DNA of 64,000 nucleotides from Nemopilema nomurai (lineage: Eukaryota > Cnidaria > Scyphozoa > Rhizostomeae > Rhizostomatidae), in NCBI GenBank assembly GCA_003864495.1, contig ML133471.1, positions 3,284,257 to 3,348,256 on the forward strand. Direction: 5' to 3'. Below, one piece after another: positions 1-14,253 of this stretch. The position numbers were made by a program, and so were the translations under genes. Under the pieces are notes generated by a model. It saw only the letters and a program-made list of their open reading frames with translations. It was not told where the DNA came from and searched no databases. Numbering within the stretch: position 1 is the first letter of the stretch; every line of letters starts with the position of its first letter.

Positions 1-201
1 CCTCTCAAATTGGTCTATGATTTATGAGCTGTTTAAGGTTAAAAGGCTCTTGAAGCATTTACAAACACACACAAATAGATATGACCATAGAAAGTCCAGC
101 AAGCAAATCAATCAATGTTATCATACAAAATTATGTACAAAATGAGCAAATCTTGCTTCAACTCAATGCATTCAAAACTTGAAGTCGAAGAAATTCCCTA
201 C

Positions 202-1884
202 CTCAAAATTGGTAATAACCGCCTGTAAGTAGAAATGGGGGTGGTTTCTGGGAAGTTCGAAAGTATCGCAAGCCAGTGCGGCAACAATTCATCGCCGTGA
301 TAGGTGAACAAGTCCTCCAATGGTTCACTGCAGCTGTCTCGTGCATACTCAATGGCTTGATCGATAACATTGCAGCAACGAAAACGAAGGAAGAATCCAG
401 GCTTGTATCGCTCGGCAGCACGAAATGGGCCACCAAGGATTATCTGGTCAACGCAACACGAGAACTGGTATTAAAAGGTTCAGTCGCAAACAATGCCACT
501 TCACTACAGCTTTGCAATTTGACTGGCAACTATTTTCCCGCGAAATTATTATGACATAACCATCTAATACCTGCTCTAATGACAAAAGACTTGTAGATGC
601 AACATTGGGCATATAAAATCACGCACAATTCAAATAGTTTTATGCGACAGATTGCATAAACAAAAATAGCTAACATATGATCAAATAAAGGATAAAAATA
701 TGTTACTTGCAAGATAACTACCACTTTAAAATCCCTCGCACTAACACAGACATGACGCTAGGTGCCTTGACTAAGCACATTTCTTTTCCATACCTCATAT
801 GTTTCTAGCCTATCGAGGTACTGCAAGATTTGCCATCTGTATCTGCAAAGCTGGGTCTGCTTTGGTGTGAAACTACAATCAACATAAATACATTTACAGT
901 GACAATAAAGCAATGCATTTGACTCCTGGGTTTTGGTTGACAAGATGAACATGCGTTGATAAAAACACATAAATGCTTTCAGGAATCAAGTAACAATTTT
1001 TCGCTCCATAATCCACAAAAATTCTAAAAATACTTGAAATAACTATTATGGCAGGGGAAAATGTAACGCAGAGTGGTTTTCAAGTGAATGAATTTTTCAA
1101 TTGAATTGAAATTTGATGAAAACAAACCAAAAATAATGAAAACAAAGTTGTCAAATAATTTGATAAAAATACTATACAATTCTTCAAAGCACGTTTAACT
1201 TTTGTGTTCTGTGGTATTTGCGTTGTAGGTGATTGGAAAAAGCTCACATATGTCTCACACAAAAACAACAACTCATTAAATGCTGAGAAATCATGAGAAC
1301 ATTTATGACAGAAAATAACGTCATTAAATAGCCCACCTCTTGGCATCGATAAAATTAGACTTGTCTCGTCTCTCTTTATCAATTTCTGAGCTGGGTCCCT
1401 CGCTATCATCGTCTTCAACATCAGTCTCGTTGCCTTCTTTCTGCAGAGCAAACGGCAACTGTTCGTCTGAATCAATCCTTTCCAAAATGCTCAAGTCTGT
1501 TCCCAGCAAACCATACTTTAGAAGGTGTTTCATCGCATCGACATCTTCAGGAACACGCTGCATACATTCATTCAGCACCCAAAATCGATTCTTTACCTTG
1601 CTCTGCAATGTGAGACAATCTCATCCAAAATGTTCACTTCAAGACAAAATCTTGTTTCTTTGCAAGGATATTATGATGCATGGTAAGGTGATTAGAAAAA
1701 AGCCAGACCAACAGCTGAAATGAATACTACGTTTGTGGTAAAAATTAAAACACAACTCAACATATAATGTGACAGCAAAGTGCAGACAACTGACAGTCAC
1801 AAAAACATTGTAACAACAACAACATTAATCCATTGATCCAACTTGCCATTAGTATCAATAATGACAGATAAAGTGAATTAGAAG

Positions 1885-1919
<35 letters not shown>

Positions 1920-4900
1920 TGTCAATCTCCATTTAATTCTTCAAATGACGATGAAAACTAAATTCTTCCGTTACGCAGACGCAAAAACATCATACCAGAT
2001 AATCCTTAATCGAGATAACTGTTATGAAATCTTGTTTTGTCCATTGGCGTTGATAAACTAAATCTGTATCCAAGTTGAATCTTTTTGCCAAATCCAGTGC
2101 CTCGCCGTATTCCTCACTCATTATCTAAAAATAAATTAATTATTCATAAAGCACAGCAGTCCAATATTATGCAGAGCTTTGATTTTCAATTAATGCCAAC
2201 TGGAAAGCTTTGGAATATACAAAATGCATCAAACGAGATCAAACCGTGACAGAAGCACAATCATATATGTAAAAGTCAAAGTATTAAGAGAAATAACTGA
2301 AACGAACCAAAATTTATCCAGGGGTTCTGATATAATTTGTTAATTACCTTTCGTGAATACAACTCTTCGGGGGTAGTTGACTGCAAAGCTATGAGTCGGT
2401 AAACTCGTTGCAAGAACCTTGGAAATTGAAAGCACAGATTGAAGCTGATCAAATCGACGAGTTTGGAAAAATCAAAAGGTTGCAGTTAAGTCTACACCAT
2501 TCGAAATTTAAAGTATGATGGATAATACTAAAAAACACGATTACGGCAATTCAATACAACAATCTAAAGTCAACTTCAAGTACACGTAGAATTTAGAAAT
2601 TTCTTAACGTCGACATACATAGCTAGCTGAAGAACAAGACTTTTAAAAGAATTTAGTAGATAAAGCAAATTAGCATCCATCAAATGAAACATAGAAGACA
2701 TCACAACAATCACCCGAGCTTCTTGGAGGATGGCCTCAGGTTTTCCATTTCAGTCAGGAAAAACAAAGTCTGTTAGGAAAGAGAACAAGAAAATGCGATG
2801 ATGATTTACAGTGCGGCAGTAACATTGAAATGCACATCAACCAACAAAAAATTAAAATACATTCCAAATTAAGACACAATGACTTCAATACGGTTACCTA
2901 CTAAAGCTCTACAGAAAAATTTGGCTATAAGGAGCATACATACACAATATTGGATCAACTTGTACAATATACAATCACTTACATAATATTCATTCTTGCT
3001 ATGTAGATAAAGAAACAAAAGAAGGCGATAGCAAACAAAATCCACTTTATACCTGTTTGCAGATTTTTGAAACTCTGTTAATCAAGGTTTCATCTTCTTC
3101 ATCCTCTTCCTGGTTATCAACATCTGGTCCCGTCTCAGTCTTCACCAAAACATTTCCATCCCCTTTTACTTTCATCTTTTTTTCACACTGAATTACAAAA
3201 TGCTCAGTGGTTAAAAAATAATTAATTTCTCTAAGTAAAATGATAAACTCTTCAGCGCATACGTGGTAGAACAAAAAGCCGACAAACGACGTCTTTTCCC
3301 CACAGTATCTTGGTTAGAGGATTACTGATTCATTCAACATTTATTCTAACATCAATCTTGCTGGATTCGATTAACATGCTTTATGAATCGTACCTCCAGC
3401 ACAAGGAACTGCCCATTACTAGCGTCTGTGGTAAGAGGCCACGGCTCGAACATCTCTTCTGACTGTCCAAGAAGGTTCTCTAAACTGCAAGAGACGATAA
3501 TGATTACAGATTTCAGCAAAATACTGCAAATTGGTGCTGTGGTAAAGCCCGCAAATTCAACCTGGAAGATTACGCCCTGTTCGAGAGAAGCCAAACTCCT
3601 TGGTTAGGTAAAAACTCTCTCCAATGACCTATCCCCAAGCGGTAGCGTTGGATTCAAAGCCTGGGTTACCAGATGGCAAATAACGATCAGGGGATACATA
3701 TACAAAGTATTACTTTCAAATCAAAATTACCAAAAAACCCAACATCTGAGGTCGCAATACCTACAGGCTCTGAGTAAATAAAGAACCCATTGCAAGGGTC
3801 TTACTTTGCGGTTGATGATACTGATATTGCTCCTGATCCCCTGCCACAAATAATCGCCTGGGAAGCAATTAAAAACCATGAAATCAAACAAACCCCATTT
3901 CAAATATATCGAATTTAAGACGCAACTAGTTGGGTAGCAACTGAATAAAAAGAGGCTAAAAGGGCAATAATTGTGAAATCAATTCATTACAGGCCGGATT
4001 CATGGCGATACTTTCCATTAACCTTAAACTTTTGTGCTACAAAAGGAAAGGTTTTGAAACCAATTAACCAAGAACAATCAAGAGGTCAATTAGCGGGCAT
4101 TACTTGAACGGGACTTATAAGGAAAATAAACATCTATATATGAAAAATCTTTTCTCACACCTCCTCAGACCACCAGTTTATGCTAACAAACTGCTTCTGG
4201 AAACTCATTTCTGCAAATTGAATGAATGAACGAATGTAGTTATTAAATGAACATCATGTAGGCAAATAGCGTCAATGATCAAAGATTCAAACATTTAAAA
4301 ATCGGAGCGCCATCAAGCACAGAAAGGAAACATCGGAAAAATCAGAAAACTCGATCAGATTGGTTTATCAAAAAAAATCAAGTTATCAAGTATTGGGAAA
4401 GATGCCAGGTACGATTTAAGCAAATTAAGGAGGCGGGGGTATAAATGAAAAGTCAAGACATTTGATTGGGCGAGCGAGTGCACACTGGCGAGTTGGTCTT
4501 TTATTTACAAATCAGACTGAATAACAATTTGCCCTGGTGGATCACCTTTCTGCACACTTGGTTTTTCATTGAAGAAATAAGCAGCATTCTCGCTGTGAAA
4601 TGACGGCTAAAAAAGAATTGATTAGGTAGAAAGCGACAATATATTCAAGAAAACGACTCCAAATCTATACAATATGAGCACATATGCACAATTAGGCAAA
4701 AACGTGTAGTCGCAACAAAGAATTTCACGCCAGGTTTCAGACTTATTTAGGCCGTTTTTTAAATATCGTTTAAAAGTGACTCACCTGTTCAGATAAACTC
4801 CATGTTTTATCAAGCTTTAAAGATGGCATTTTCCAAATTGCAATCCTACCGTCTTGATGCAAAGACACTAAACTTTCTTGTTCCGGGGATAAACAGCACT

Positions 4901-7900
4901 TGTAGATGCCATACTGATTAGAAAGTAGAAAGTGAAAAGTTTCATTTACTTACATGTCAGTGAAACTCTGAAGTCATTTAGAATAAAAATTAAAAATGAC
5001 TGAAAATCCTGAAGAGAAGTGACAGTCAGTTGGTTAATAAAACAAGAAAAATAACACACAACATTATTGTGAATATGTCAACGCAATACAGTATCCATCT
5101 GTAGTCCAGTGTTCTTGCCAACCGACTTCCCACAGTGTTCTGCAGTTGCAATATCCAAAACGCAAAGAATCTCTACTCGCCTAATAATGTAATATTAAAG
5201 TTCAAAATATTGACATAAATGTGCCACTAATGGAAAGTGATAAGAAATGGGTAAACCTACGCCGATGGTTGTCTTCTGCTGCCAAGGGTTTCTAATTATG
5301 TCCGCCAATTTGCTTTGAGACATATTCTACAGGAAATATGATACTTGAGAACTGGGAAAGACATTGCAGGCGACGCTTGACATGAAAAGCATTGTTAGCA
5401 AATGGCCAAATCCAAATAGTTAGTGACACAATTTGATATCCATTCAGCTTTGAGTCAGCTTTTGGACAGGATTTCATCAAGTGAAAGAAGTTTCAAGGGC
5501 AGAAATTAGGCAACCACCTAAATACGTTCATTCTCTTCAATTCGGAAGATGATAATCACTCTGGTACGAAGGTGACAAAACGCTATTTCTGGTTTATGGC
5601 CTTCTTGAATGAAGGCCTAAGATGACTTGACATCAAAACAAAACAGCAGCTTCTTGGTGTGCCAAGGGATGTCCTTAATAACGACAGAATAAGATAAGCG
5701 TATTTCAACCATTGGCCATGCAGAGCCAATATTGCAGAAACATTGAGCATTGCAAAAATACCTTCGTGAAGTGACTTTCACTGCTACCAATCATCTTGTA
5801 GTACGGGAAATCCGATAGTTCTCTCCAAAGCGTAATTCCAGCTTGGGCGCCATTGAAATCTGACAATAATTATGGATTATGTACATCGCGGATGCATGCA
5901 AAAGAGTACATGTTTGATGAATTCCAAAAAAATACTGAACAGGGCTTCTACATCAACAGTGATGAAAATATTATTGTATAACTCATGTTGTATTTAGTGA
6001 TTGACATTTTAACTGAACGATATCATACCAAGCTGGTGTTAGTAAGTTGATACTGGGCAATCAATCCTAAAAGATACGTGTTTCTGCTGACATTTTCTGT
6101 TGACGTTCTCTGCAGCCTCGGTTAGAGATAACTAAAGTACAAATTACCCTTCTGGTCTGAACTTGGCTCATCACCATCGAAGCCAGCAATAACAAACACG
6201 CCATGCTTTGACGAATAAAGTGCAGTGGCGACTCCGGAGTGGTGAAATCGTGAGAATGAGAAAGTGTGTTCCTCTTTGTGTGTTGTATTGCTTGTCAAAG
6301 AAATGTAAACAAAATGGCATAAATCACACTGTCATTTTTATATTCAAGAAACACTACGTGAAACGCAGCAACTTAGACTAGAGAAAAGAATAATAGAAAT
6401 GCTTTTAAAAAGGCATTATATTCCAATATGAATTACAGAGAACAAGATGAATTCCTGAATACCTGAGCAAATATCTTTGCAAAGTGCCTTGGTAGGTGAC
6501 AGATATCAAAACGCTTTCCCTGCAAAGTTGTTATAGCAAATGAGTAAGAGCAGTGAGGTTGGGGGGGGGGGGGGGGGTGGAATGCAAAGGCAAAACGTTC
6601 TAACTAACTCCTAATACTTTAACTACTAAAAGGGTTATAAACAGCTTACAAAAAGCTTTATATAAAGCAGCTTTGCTAGCGGCAACGCATTGAAACACTC
6701 AATCAAGTAAACTGCATAAGCAAAAGATATTAAGAAACTAGAACAGAATGTGAAACAGCATACCATTCACTTGATTGTGGAGGATCAAGAAAAAACAAGC
6801 TACTGATGCAATTGTTGAAGCCAGTGGGCAGATTCATTGTTGGGCCATGCTAGATAGGAAAAGATGAAGCATTATATTTGACAAAATTAAAAAACTATTA
6901 CCAACAGTAGCGTGAAGCTCGGAGGGGGAGGGGGTGGTAAATTGCGCTACCTGCCGATCAAATCCAAGGGGCGCCAAAGTGAGTGTTCACCTTACAGGGG
7001 CCTCGAAGGTGCCCTATTCAAATGGAGAATCAGCGAAGACAATCAATACTTCGCACTTTCTATGTTTCATCAACTATTAACTAGATATAACTCAAGAAAA
7101 GCTGAGGGTAAATCTAAGTAAATTGGGCGAAACAATAGCATAATGCGCAATATCGTAACTGGCGAAATAATTTGAAAAGAAAGCTAACTGGCATCCTTTA
7201 CAACTACTTTGCCATCCCATGTATCATCTCGTGGGTATCTTTCCAGCCTCAAAGCAGTGTTTTAAAATAGATTAAAGTAATGTCAGCTAAATCTATTCTT
7301 TCGCTTTGCACATAAATAATGAATTGAGCTTCAAAGATCTTTTAGTCACTTTTGCTGGGGTCAAGCCAATATTTTTATTGACTACCGTTATTCATTACCA
7401 TGATAACTTACATTTGATAATTTATCCTCTTTTCCCATAGATTCCTAAACTTATTTCATGTGCAAACGATAATGTCATGTGTGAAGGTAGCTAAAGATGG
7501 GCCACATTGCCCCCCTTGCGACCTCATCCCCAGCAGGCCACTGATGACAATACATCTTATTGAGCAACATTGCATCACAGGATAAATTGGAAAGAAAAAA
7601 TGGCTTGAAAGAATTGAGAACTACACACTGTTAAAAGGTATTTACCTGCCTCACTTTGTACAGAAAAGTACAGCATGCATCAAAAATTGAAATTTCACCA
7701 AAGCTAATTGGAAAAGAAAAAATAGAAAAACTTCTTTACAAAAATGATAATATGTTGAGTTATAATTTAAATAGATTCATCATATATGTTTGAATAAATC
7801 AATTATCTTATTCAAGGAAATATACTTTTTATTCTTTCATCTGATATTGAAACCAAAAGGTATTTGACCAGTAAAGCATACCTTGAAGAAAAAGCTAGTA

Positions 7901-10432
7901 GAGATCCACTTTTATTCCAGGAAAGCTTTCTCCATTGAGGAAACAGGTCAAAACCAACTGGAAATTAAAAAGGTGGAACAGCCTCTGTTACTTAAAAACA
8001 TTAAAAATGAGTAGACATGAACAGGAAAAAATTGTACATATAAAATAATGTAATACTGCTTATCACCCTCTAGTGTTTTTGATCCGCATCTGGCTATTTA
8101 TTCGGTCAGTTTTTGGTTATCTTCCAACGTTTGCATACTCTGAGGAGTGTCAGACGAAAAAAGTACTTTTAAGTATGCGAAAAATAGTTCCGCTTTTTCT
8201 AGCAATTGTGAAGTTTTGTACCACAAAGCAATTGTTCACATAAAATAATGTAAAAATTAAAAAAATATTAGCTTATGATGCTCAATACCTTCAGACTGTG
8301 CAATAACAGAGGCAAAAGAGTCTTTCCAGGACCTGCAGAATAAACATCAACATACAGGGAGAGCTACACAGATATATATATTTCAGCCAGTTTTACCACA
8401 GTTTAAAGTTACCACACACTATTACTAAAACTTGTTGGTAGGGCAGAAGATAAAAAGAGAAAAACTAAAAAGAAGAAAATAGAGCAAAAACAAACTTAAA
8501 GGAAAAAAAGAAGACAAAACAAAAGAAAAGGAAAGATAGACGTTAAGCAAAGACGAAACTTTCAGTGTTCTAACTATTAGATAAATTGATATATATTTAG
8601 CAAAACCTACAGATAACTAGACTAAAAATTGACTTTATAGCATCCCAGTAACTGAGACCATATATCTATATGAACACATTTATTTAACAGGGGTTTTTCT
8701 AAAAGAATGAAACTGTCTCAAACATCACAAAAGTCACCATTACCTAGTTTAGATTTTTCATATGAAGATCATAGGTAAGCCTTTTCTTTATAGCAGATCA
8801 TATTTAAAGAACTATCAATTATCAAGTATTGACCCCCAAAAACTACAAACCTGATCTCAATTGTATTTTCTTTCAACACAGCTAACAGCTTTCCATCTCT
8901 ATGCAAAATTTAAGAGAAAAGAATGAGGAAAAGATCATTTTATATTCTTACCATGTCCATAATACCAACACTTTACTAACGGTAGTTTCCTTTTCATCAA
9001 GAAAAACCATTCATGAAATTAAACCTAACTAGTAACAATTTAACATGTTACCTTCAAATATTATCTTCTTGCTAGTGTCTTGCTTGCTAGTGTACAATTA
9101 CTTTCACAATTAGATTAGCAAGAAAGACTATCATCAAAGAATAAGTCATTCCAATGATCCCATTCAGCAAAATACTCAGAATATGAACCTGCAGCCACTT
9201 TTTCTGCATAACTCAAACGTAGCATGGAAAACAAATTGTTTTATGCTCTCCTTATTGTTTGCTAATAATTCAGTAATTCAAAAAAAATTCATTTGCATTT
9301 ATAAGAAAGGTGCAATTATACCTTGTCATTGACATGAACCATGGAAGCTGGCAAGATAGGATGTTTGAAAAAGTTGTTGGAGGACAACCAAAGCTAGTTT
9401 TCAGCCTGAAACAAGCAAGGGAGTATTGAGCTGGGTGGGCATAGGCATAAAATCTGAAGTGATTGCTCCCATGAATATCAAATAGCCAAGATGTCCAATC
9501 GCCTGGTTAAGATATGTTTTAGTTCAAATATATATAATGATGAGCTTCCAAACTAGAGTTTTGGCTAGACTAGGCCTGGTGAATTCCTTCATATCTGGTG
9601 AAAACTATAAACTGGTGAATTCCTTCATATCAAGCATATGTTTCCATATAAAATGAATGTCTGAAACATGCAAATGTGAAAGAAAGAACAAATAACTACC
9701 TGATCGAATTTTTCACTTTTTGCAAGAGGTATCTGAAGGAAACTACGAAACGAAAACAAATGATTAAATCTGTTATGAAACTGAAGAATTGCCCTGTCAG
9801 CAGACAAGGATAATATTTGGCAAAAAAGAGACTATTGGCAAGTATGAGATTACATTATTCCTCACTTAAAAACAATATTCTTTCGTTGTGTATAATTTTC
9901 GTTGTGTTTTTTTTTAATATTCAAACAGTGACAATAAAAACAAAAAATTCGCTTGTATATTTTTAACCCAAAAATTCTGAATCAACGAGTAAAATTTCAT
10001 CCTTCACACGCAGTGGACCTTATAAAACTAGACCTCGTATTGAAAAATCGTATAGAATGAAACATGAAACAGCTTATGCTAGGACCTCATAACAACATTC
10101 ACCACTAATTATTCTAACTAAAATAAACCTACTTTGGCCAAGTTTCCATAATTTCCAATGTAATGGTCCTTTTTCCTTCCAAAATTCCTGCTCCGCTATC
10201 TAGAAATCAAACGTTTCAAAACTATATCACCCATATAGTAGAATAATTTATGTCTATCTATACCATCCCCCTTACTAATAAAACGTTAGGAAGCTATAGA
10301 TTAAAATCAATTTAACTGGACTAGAATACTCGAAAATACCAGGGGCTCATCCTCGAGCTGCCACTCTGCTTGAACTATAAGATCATAGAGAATTTGTTCA
10401 GTGTCCATTTCGCGGCCATTTTTGGCGGCCAT
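202..10432 (-). CDS. NBAS: NBAS (neuroblastoma-amplified sequence) homologue, N-terminal part; gene runs off the left edge
   Basis: Subunit of the ER-bound NRZ tethering complex (Golgi-to-ER transport), also implicated in nonsense-mediated decay. Coding exons in order: 10432-10340, 10195-10133, 9732-9700, 9393-9322, 9211-9189, 8898-8851, 8332-8289, 7957-7882, 7703-7646, 6849-6764, 6519-6463, 6290-6148, 5859-5762, 5326-5257, 5175-5090, 4913-4785, 4606-4546, 4210-4161, 3857-3805, 3484-3394, 3187-3053, 2769-2714, 2417-2348, 2124-1996, 1602-1337, 872-794, 443-202. All have GT-AG borders and matching phases, giving about 803 codons. Recognisable human-like blocks are EQILYDLIVQAEW at the start, DGKLLAVL, SINWWSEE, NLLGQSEEMFEPWPL, TTPEELYSRK, FNLDTDLVYQRQW, WVLNECMQRVPEDVDA, YLDRLETYE and FTYHGDELLPHWLAILSNFP. 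The part present is the beta-propeller plus the start of the Sec39-type alpha-solenoid. The start ATG matches the human N-terminus. Exons 9211-9189, 5326-5257 and 5175-5090 are the least certain. The C-terminal two-thirds lie outside the window. Confidence 0.93.
1885..1919. repeat. (TAAC)n microsatellite
   Basis: About nine perfect copies of the tetramer TAAC in an NBAS intron. Confidence 0.95.
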
Positions 10433-10544
10433 TTTTCTTGACGACACAACAATTTCAAAGAGTGAGGCTAGCCTCTGTTACGCTATGCCATTATATTGCA
10501 CTAAACTATCTTTCCATTATTCCATTTTCAACAAGCTCTATTAA
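10433..10544. other. NBAS upstream region
   Basis: Short stretch just upstream of the NBAS start codon; it must hold the 5' UTR or proximal promoter. I see no clear TATA box. The start codon lies in a duplicated ATGGCCGCCAAAA-like context, so a second in-frame or near start is possible. Confidence 0.35.
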
Positions 10545-11163
10545 GACCCAGTTTACACGAGAGAAAATGGAACCGTTCCGTGAAACTAGCCCAAATAGGC
10601 GTTGAATTTACACGAGAACTACTGGAATCATTCCATTTGAGACCTGCTATCCGTTCTCTTTTGGCTCCGCTACAGAAGTAGCTCCATTCGGAACCGTTCT
10701 ATTTGGCTCTCGTGTAAACGGGCAGAACCGCTTGGAACCGAGCCAAATGAGAACGCATAGGAAACGAAGATACTTTTGCAATGGTATGGAGCCAAATAGA
10801 ATATGATCTCTAAAACATTTGTAGGATTGTTACTGCTTGTTGAAAATCAAATTTGTTTGTTTCTAGTTTGATAGTTCAAGATGCATCTTTTTCCATATTA
10901 ATGCCTGTATGGTAGCAAAAGTCCAAATTGCGTCTTGTTCATAGCTTACCACAGCGAAGAATTTTGAATATGAGTGCACGGATGAAGCATCGGCGTGGTG
11001 TTTTAAGACGTTTGATCCCAATGAAATGGTTAAGCCAGAGCATGTTACTCCTCCCTAGAAACAATGTTGAGGCCCTTGAGCAGGGCCGTTTGTTTCAATG
11101 CCTGTGTAAACGCGAAACCGAAATATTTGGAACCGTTCCATTTTCTCTCGTGTGAACAAGGTC
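10545..11163. mobile_element. MITE with 35-bp inverted ends and TAA target-site duplication (PIF/Harbinger-like)
   Basis: The first 35 bases (from GACCCAGTTTACACGAGAG) and the reverse complement of the last 35 (from GACCTTGTTCACACGAGAG) match at 31 positions. TAA flanks both sides (10542-10544 and 11164-11166), the 3-bp target duplication typical of PIF/Harbinger. The interior repeats the motifs CGTGTAAAC and GGAACCGTTCC, and there is no transposase ORF. Non-autonomous element; the superfamily call rests on TSD length and sequence only. Confidence 0.75.
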
Positions 11164-11166
11164 TAA

Positions 11167-11432
11167 GCCACCTCTTTTTAAGCCCCCTCTCTCTAAAGCC
11201 CCCTCTCTCTAAAGCCCCGCTCTCTTTAAAGCCCCCTCTCTTTAAAGCCCCGCTCTCTTTTGAGTTTCCCCCGTAACAAGCAAAGATTTTCAATGAGCCC
11301 CTCCTCTCTATTGTAAAAACGCTAAATATGAGAGGTTAGTGATTGCATAAAAACATCATTTTTATGATTCTACTTTGGGTTTTTTATAAACCCTGCTCCC
11401 TAATAAGCCCCCTCTCTTTTAAGCCCCCTCCA
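11167..11432. repeat. Imperfect tandem repeat of TAAAGCCCCCTCTCTC-like units
   Basis: Five or six degenerate copies of a 16-18 base pyrimidine-rich unit at 11167-11265, with two more near 11400-11430. It directly abuts the MITE. Small ORFs here are repeat artefacts. Confidence 0.7.
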
Positions 11433-14253
11433 AGACTAAAAGATGAATGAGCCATCCCTGGCTTAACAGTTTTTTTTCGGTAGTTGGTTCTCAAATGTCT
11501 CCGTTTCTGAAACACTCTGTTTTCAGTGTTCCCGAGTGTGTGTCAATTTATACAATAAATTTTCAAATACCTCCGCTTTCAAGTCACTTTGCCTTCAATA
11601 GCATGTTCAAAACGCAAAACCGAGATCGAGACAGCCCGCTTTGCTATAGAAAATATAGAAGATATAGAAAAATAGTTTTGTCGCCTTCTTTTGACAAAGA
11701 GTTATTTTGTTATTTAAATATTCATAGGAAGAAAATCCACATTTTATGATGTACCCGGAACATCGGGGTAAAGCACCGTGCAAAATGAAAAGGAATTTAA
11801 AAGCATTTCACTGAGGTAATGAAACTTTAGCACCCAAGAGAAAATAAAGTTGGAAAACACAGACGGACGCACAGTATATTATTATGTTGGAAAGCAAAAC
11901 GGTGACCCTGTAGATACACCCCTAATAAAACTTGGAATTTTCATGGTCTTTGATTCCTTTTTCTTTGCGGTAATTTATTTTGTATACATGTGGCTTGGTT
12001 AGTCACTAGAGGCGGAGACAAGGAATAAGGAGAAAATGCAGCAATACAGCAAGTCAAACACAAAAGCTTTTTCCATCAAAGGCTAGTGGCGTATCCAAAG
12101 AATCCGAGGTCATGCAAATCTCTACGTTCAAAATTCAAATCTTTTCAAACAGGGTGCAGATGAACCTTTTTAGTGATTTACGTGCAACTTTTCTGGCATG
12201 CTTTGTGTTGGTGATTAACAATACTTTATACTTCGTTTTGAAATACAGTAATTTCTTGCTTTGTCCGACACTCTTCGGGGTATGCAAATAACTAAAATGG
12301 CCTACGCCGATTGATAATCATGCAAAAGGTTGTAAGGAGCATGCTTTGTTGTGTTAAAATCAAATCTTTCAACCAGCGATAAGTGGTAGTACTCTTTAAA
12401 CAGAGAATAAACCTTTCATTTAGTAGTTTTAATTGACTAAGAAGACCCATTCTAATTTGCATGGATTATTAGTTCGAGTTCCCAGTTTGCTAGTTCAGGC
12501 CTTGGCTATTGGCTATTGGCTATTGGCTATTGGCTATTGGCTATTGGCCTTGGCTGCTGCATGGTTAATTTCCTCTGAGCGATTCTTTTTGCACTAATGT
12601 GGTGCTGTAGGAGCTTAGCAATCACAGCGAAATTAAATTGTGCGTAGACTTGATTCATTTTCTAAAAATTGGTAGAGATCTGTCTGATAAAGCAACTTAG
12701 TAGTTTAATTGGCCTAGACATAACAAGCAACGATAAGGCTAGCGCATGTCATTTACTTTCAACTCAAGTTCATCGAGATGAGCAGGACCTACAATGGAAC
12801 ACCGAGATTGTATTCGTACTAAATGTATATTTTTCAGTTCATTTCCCTTTTTCAAGCAGACTGAACCCCCACCCCCCTTAAACAATGTTGTGAAGGAAGA
12901 TTAACATGTCGCTAAACATGGGTTACACAATTTGCGCTCCAACATACATTTGTTGTCATTTTCCAGTCGGAATCCAACATTGTAGACGTTAAGTAGGAAA
13001 GATGATTGGACTGTTCCAACATCTTTGGAGGACATTGTAGTCATGTATTGGTTAGCAGGTAGCACATCCAATGAAATCGCAGTTATGGACACAGTTATGG
13101 CAAGAGAGTTTATAAAATTCTTGGCAAGAACAAATATTCCCAGTTCAATGATACAATGATACAAAGCAAAGATGGTTGCAACTGGTGCTGCGGCTAAAAC
13201 TGTCCAAAATGTTTAGGCCTTTTTAATGCGCGCCATTTTGTTCTCAACAATTTTGACTTTCAGCGTGCAAGCGCAAAACAAAGTTCTTTAAATTCTCAGT
13301 GTATGACAATTAAATATGATTTCATAAATACGAAAATACTGTCTCCGCATTTTGTTACTTAGTGTGAAGTTCCTGAACTTGAATTTGACACTTAATACGT
13401 CGCTTAATCCAGACCTGAGTCAATAAAAGATGGGCCTAAGCACCTTTGTTGCAACCATGTGACGTTAGACGACACGTAAGAATGGCTCTACCTACAGATT
13501 TTTATCAGCGTTTAAACGAACATCTTTTGTCTTAGATCTAATTTACAATCTATCTCTATCCGTTGTGTCATCAAATCCGTTAATAAACCAGTCTCTTGAC
13601 CTATCTCCAGAAAATGACTCAAAAATGACATGATAGATATCCCTATAACTCATACAACAATTTCTTGTGAACTAATTGAGCTATACCATAATCTAAAGAA
13701 GTTATGCTTTTCCTTCTCCTTTTCTTCCAGTACACTATGTCTTCACCTTAAAGCCTATTGAAAACACAACAGGGAACTAACCTAGATGGTCTCTGGTAGT
13801 TCTTTCTTATCTTCTTCAACACGTTCTTTACTTATTCATATATTGCATATTAACATTGTATTAGCTCAACCTAGTTAACTTCCTATACGTAGCGCGTAAT
13901 TGTGTTGAAATATATGATTTTTACTTACACACTTACTTAGTTAGTTGAAAAATGCTAGTTTATAAAACTTTTGGCATCCTATTTGGAAAAGGATCGGCTT
14001 TCCGCTGACGGATTAAGTGGTGAAATCTCAACGTTTTCCTACGAGCATACATAGACTCTCCATACCCCAGAATACAACTAATTTGATTAAGACGAGTTGA
14101 AGATTGATATAGTGTATTCATCCTAACAAGGCAACAATTCAAATTGCAAAAAATCGGTTTAAACTCCCAACTTTTATCTAAAATGAGCTCGCAAATTATG
14201 ATCGTTCGGATCGACCCTTTCGACAAGCATCGAGAAAAGTGAAGCTCGAACCA
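11433..14253. other. Intergenic stretch with no supported gene
   Basis: Between the NBAS promoter side and the 3' end of the homeobox gene. It holds a short heptamer repeat (12502-12548) and an 87-codon minus-strand ORF at 12901-13164 with a hydrophobic N-terminal half that I could not tie to any family. No splice-supported gene model found. Confidence 0.5.
12502..12548. repeat. TTGGCTA heptamer tandem repeat
   Basis: More than six perfect copies of the 7-base unit TTGGCTA. Confidence 0.95.

Noticed and set aside
1340..1723. 127-codon plus-strand ORF
   Set aside because: Antisense shadow of the NBAS exon 1602-1337, whose minus-strand protein matches the family.
5292..5480. 62-codon minus ORF in an NBAS intron as a separate exon
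   Set aside because: Only its last part overlaps a phase-consistent exon (5326-5257) in another frame; no donor and no similarity for the rest.
11045..11293. Repetitive ORFs on both strands at 11045-11293
   Set aside because: They arise from the AAGCCCC tandem repeat and the MITE end.
12901..13164. 87-codon minus ORF with hydrophobic start as a membrane protein gene
   Set aside because: No flanking exons, no family resemblance; listed only as content of the intergenic stretch.
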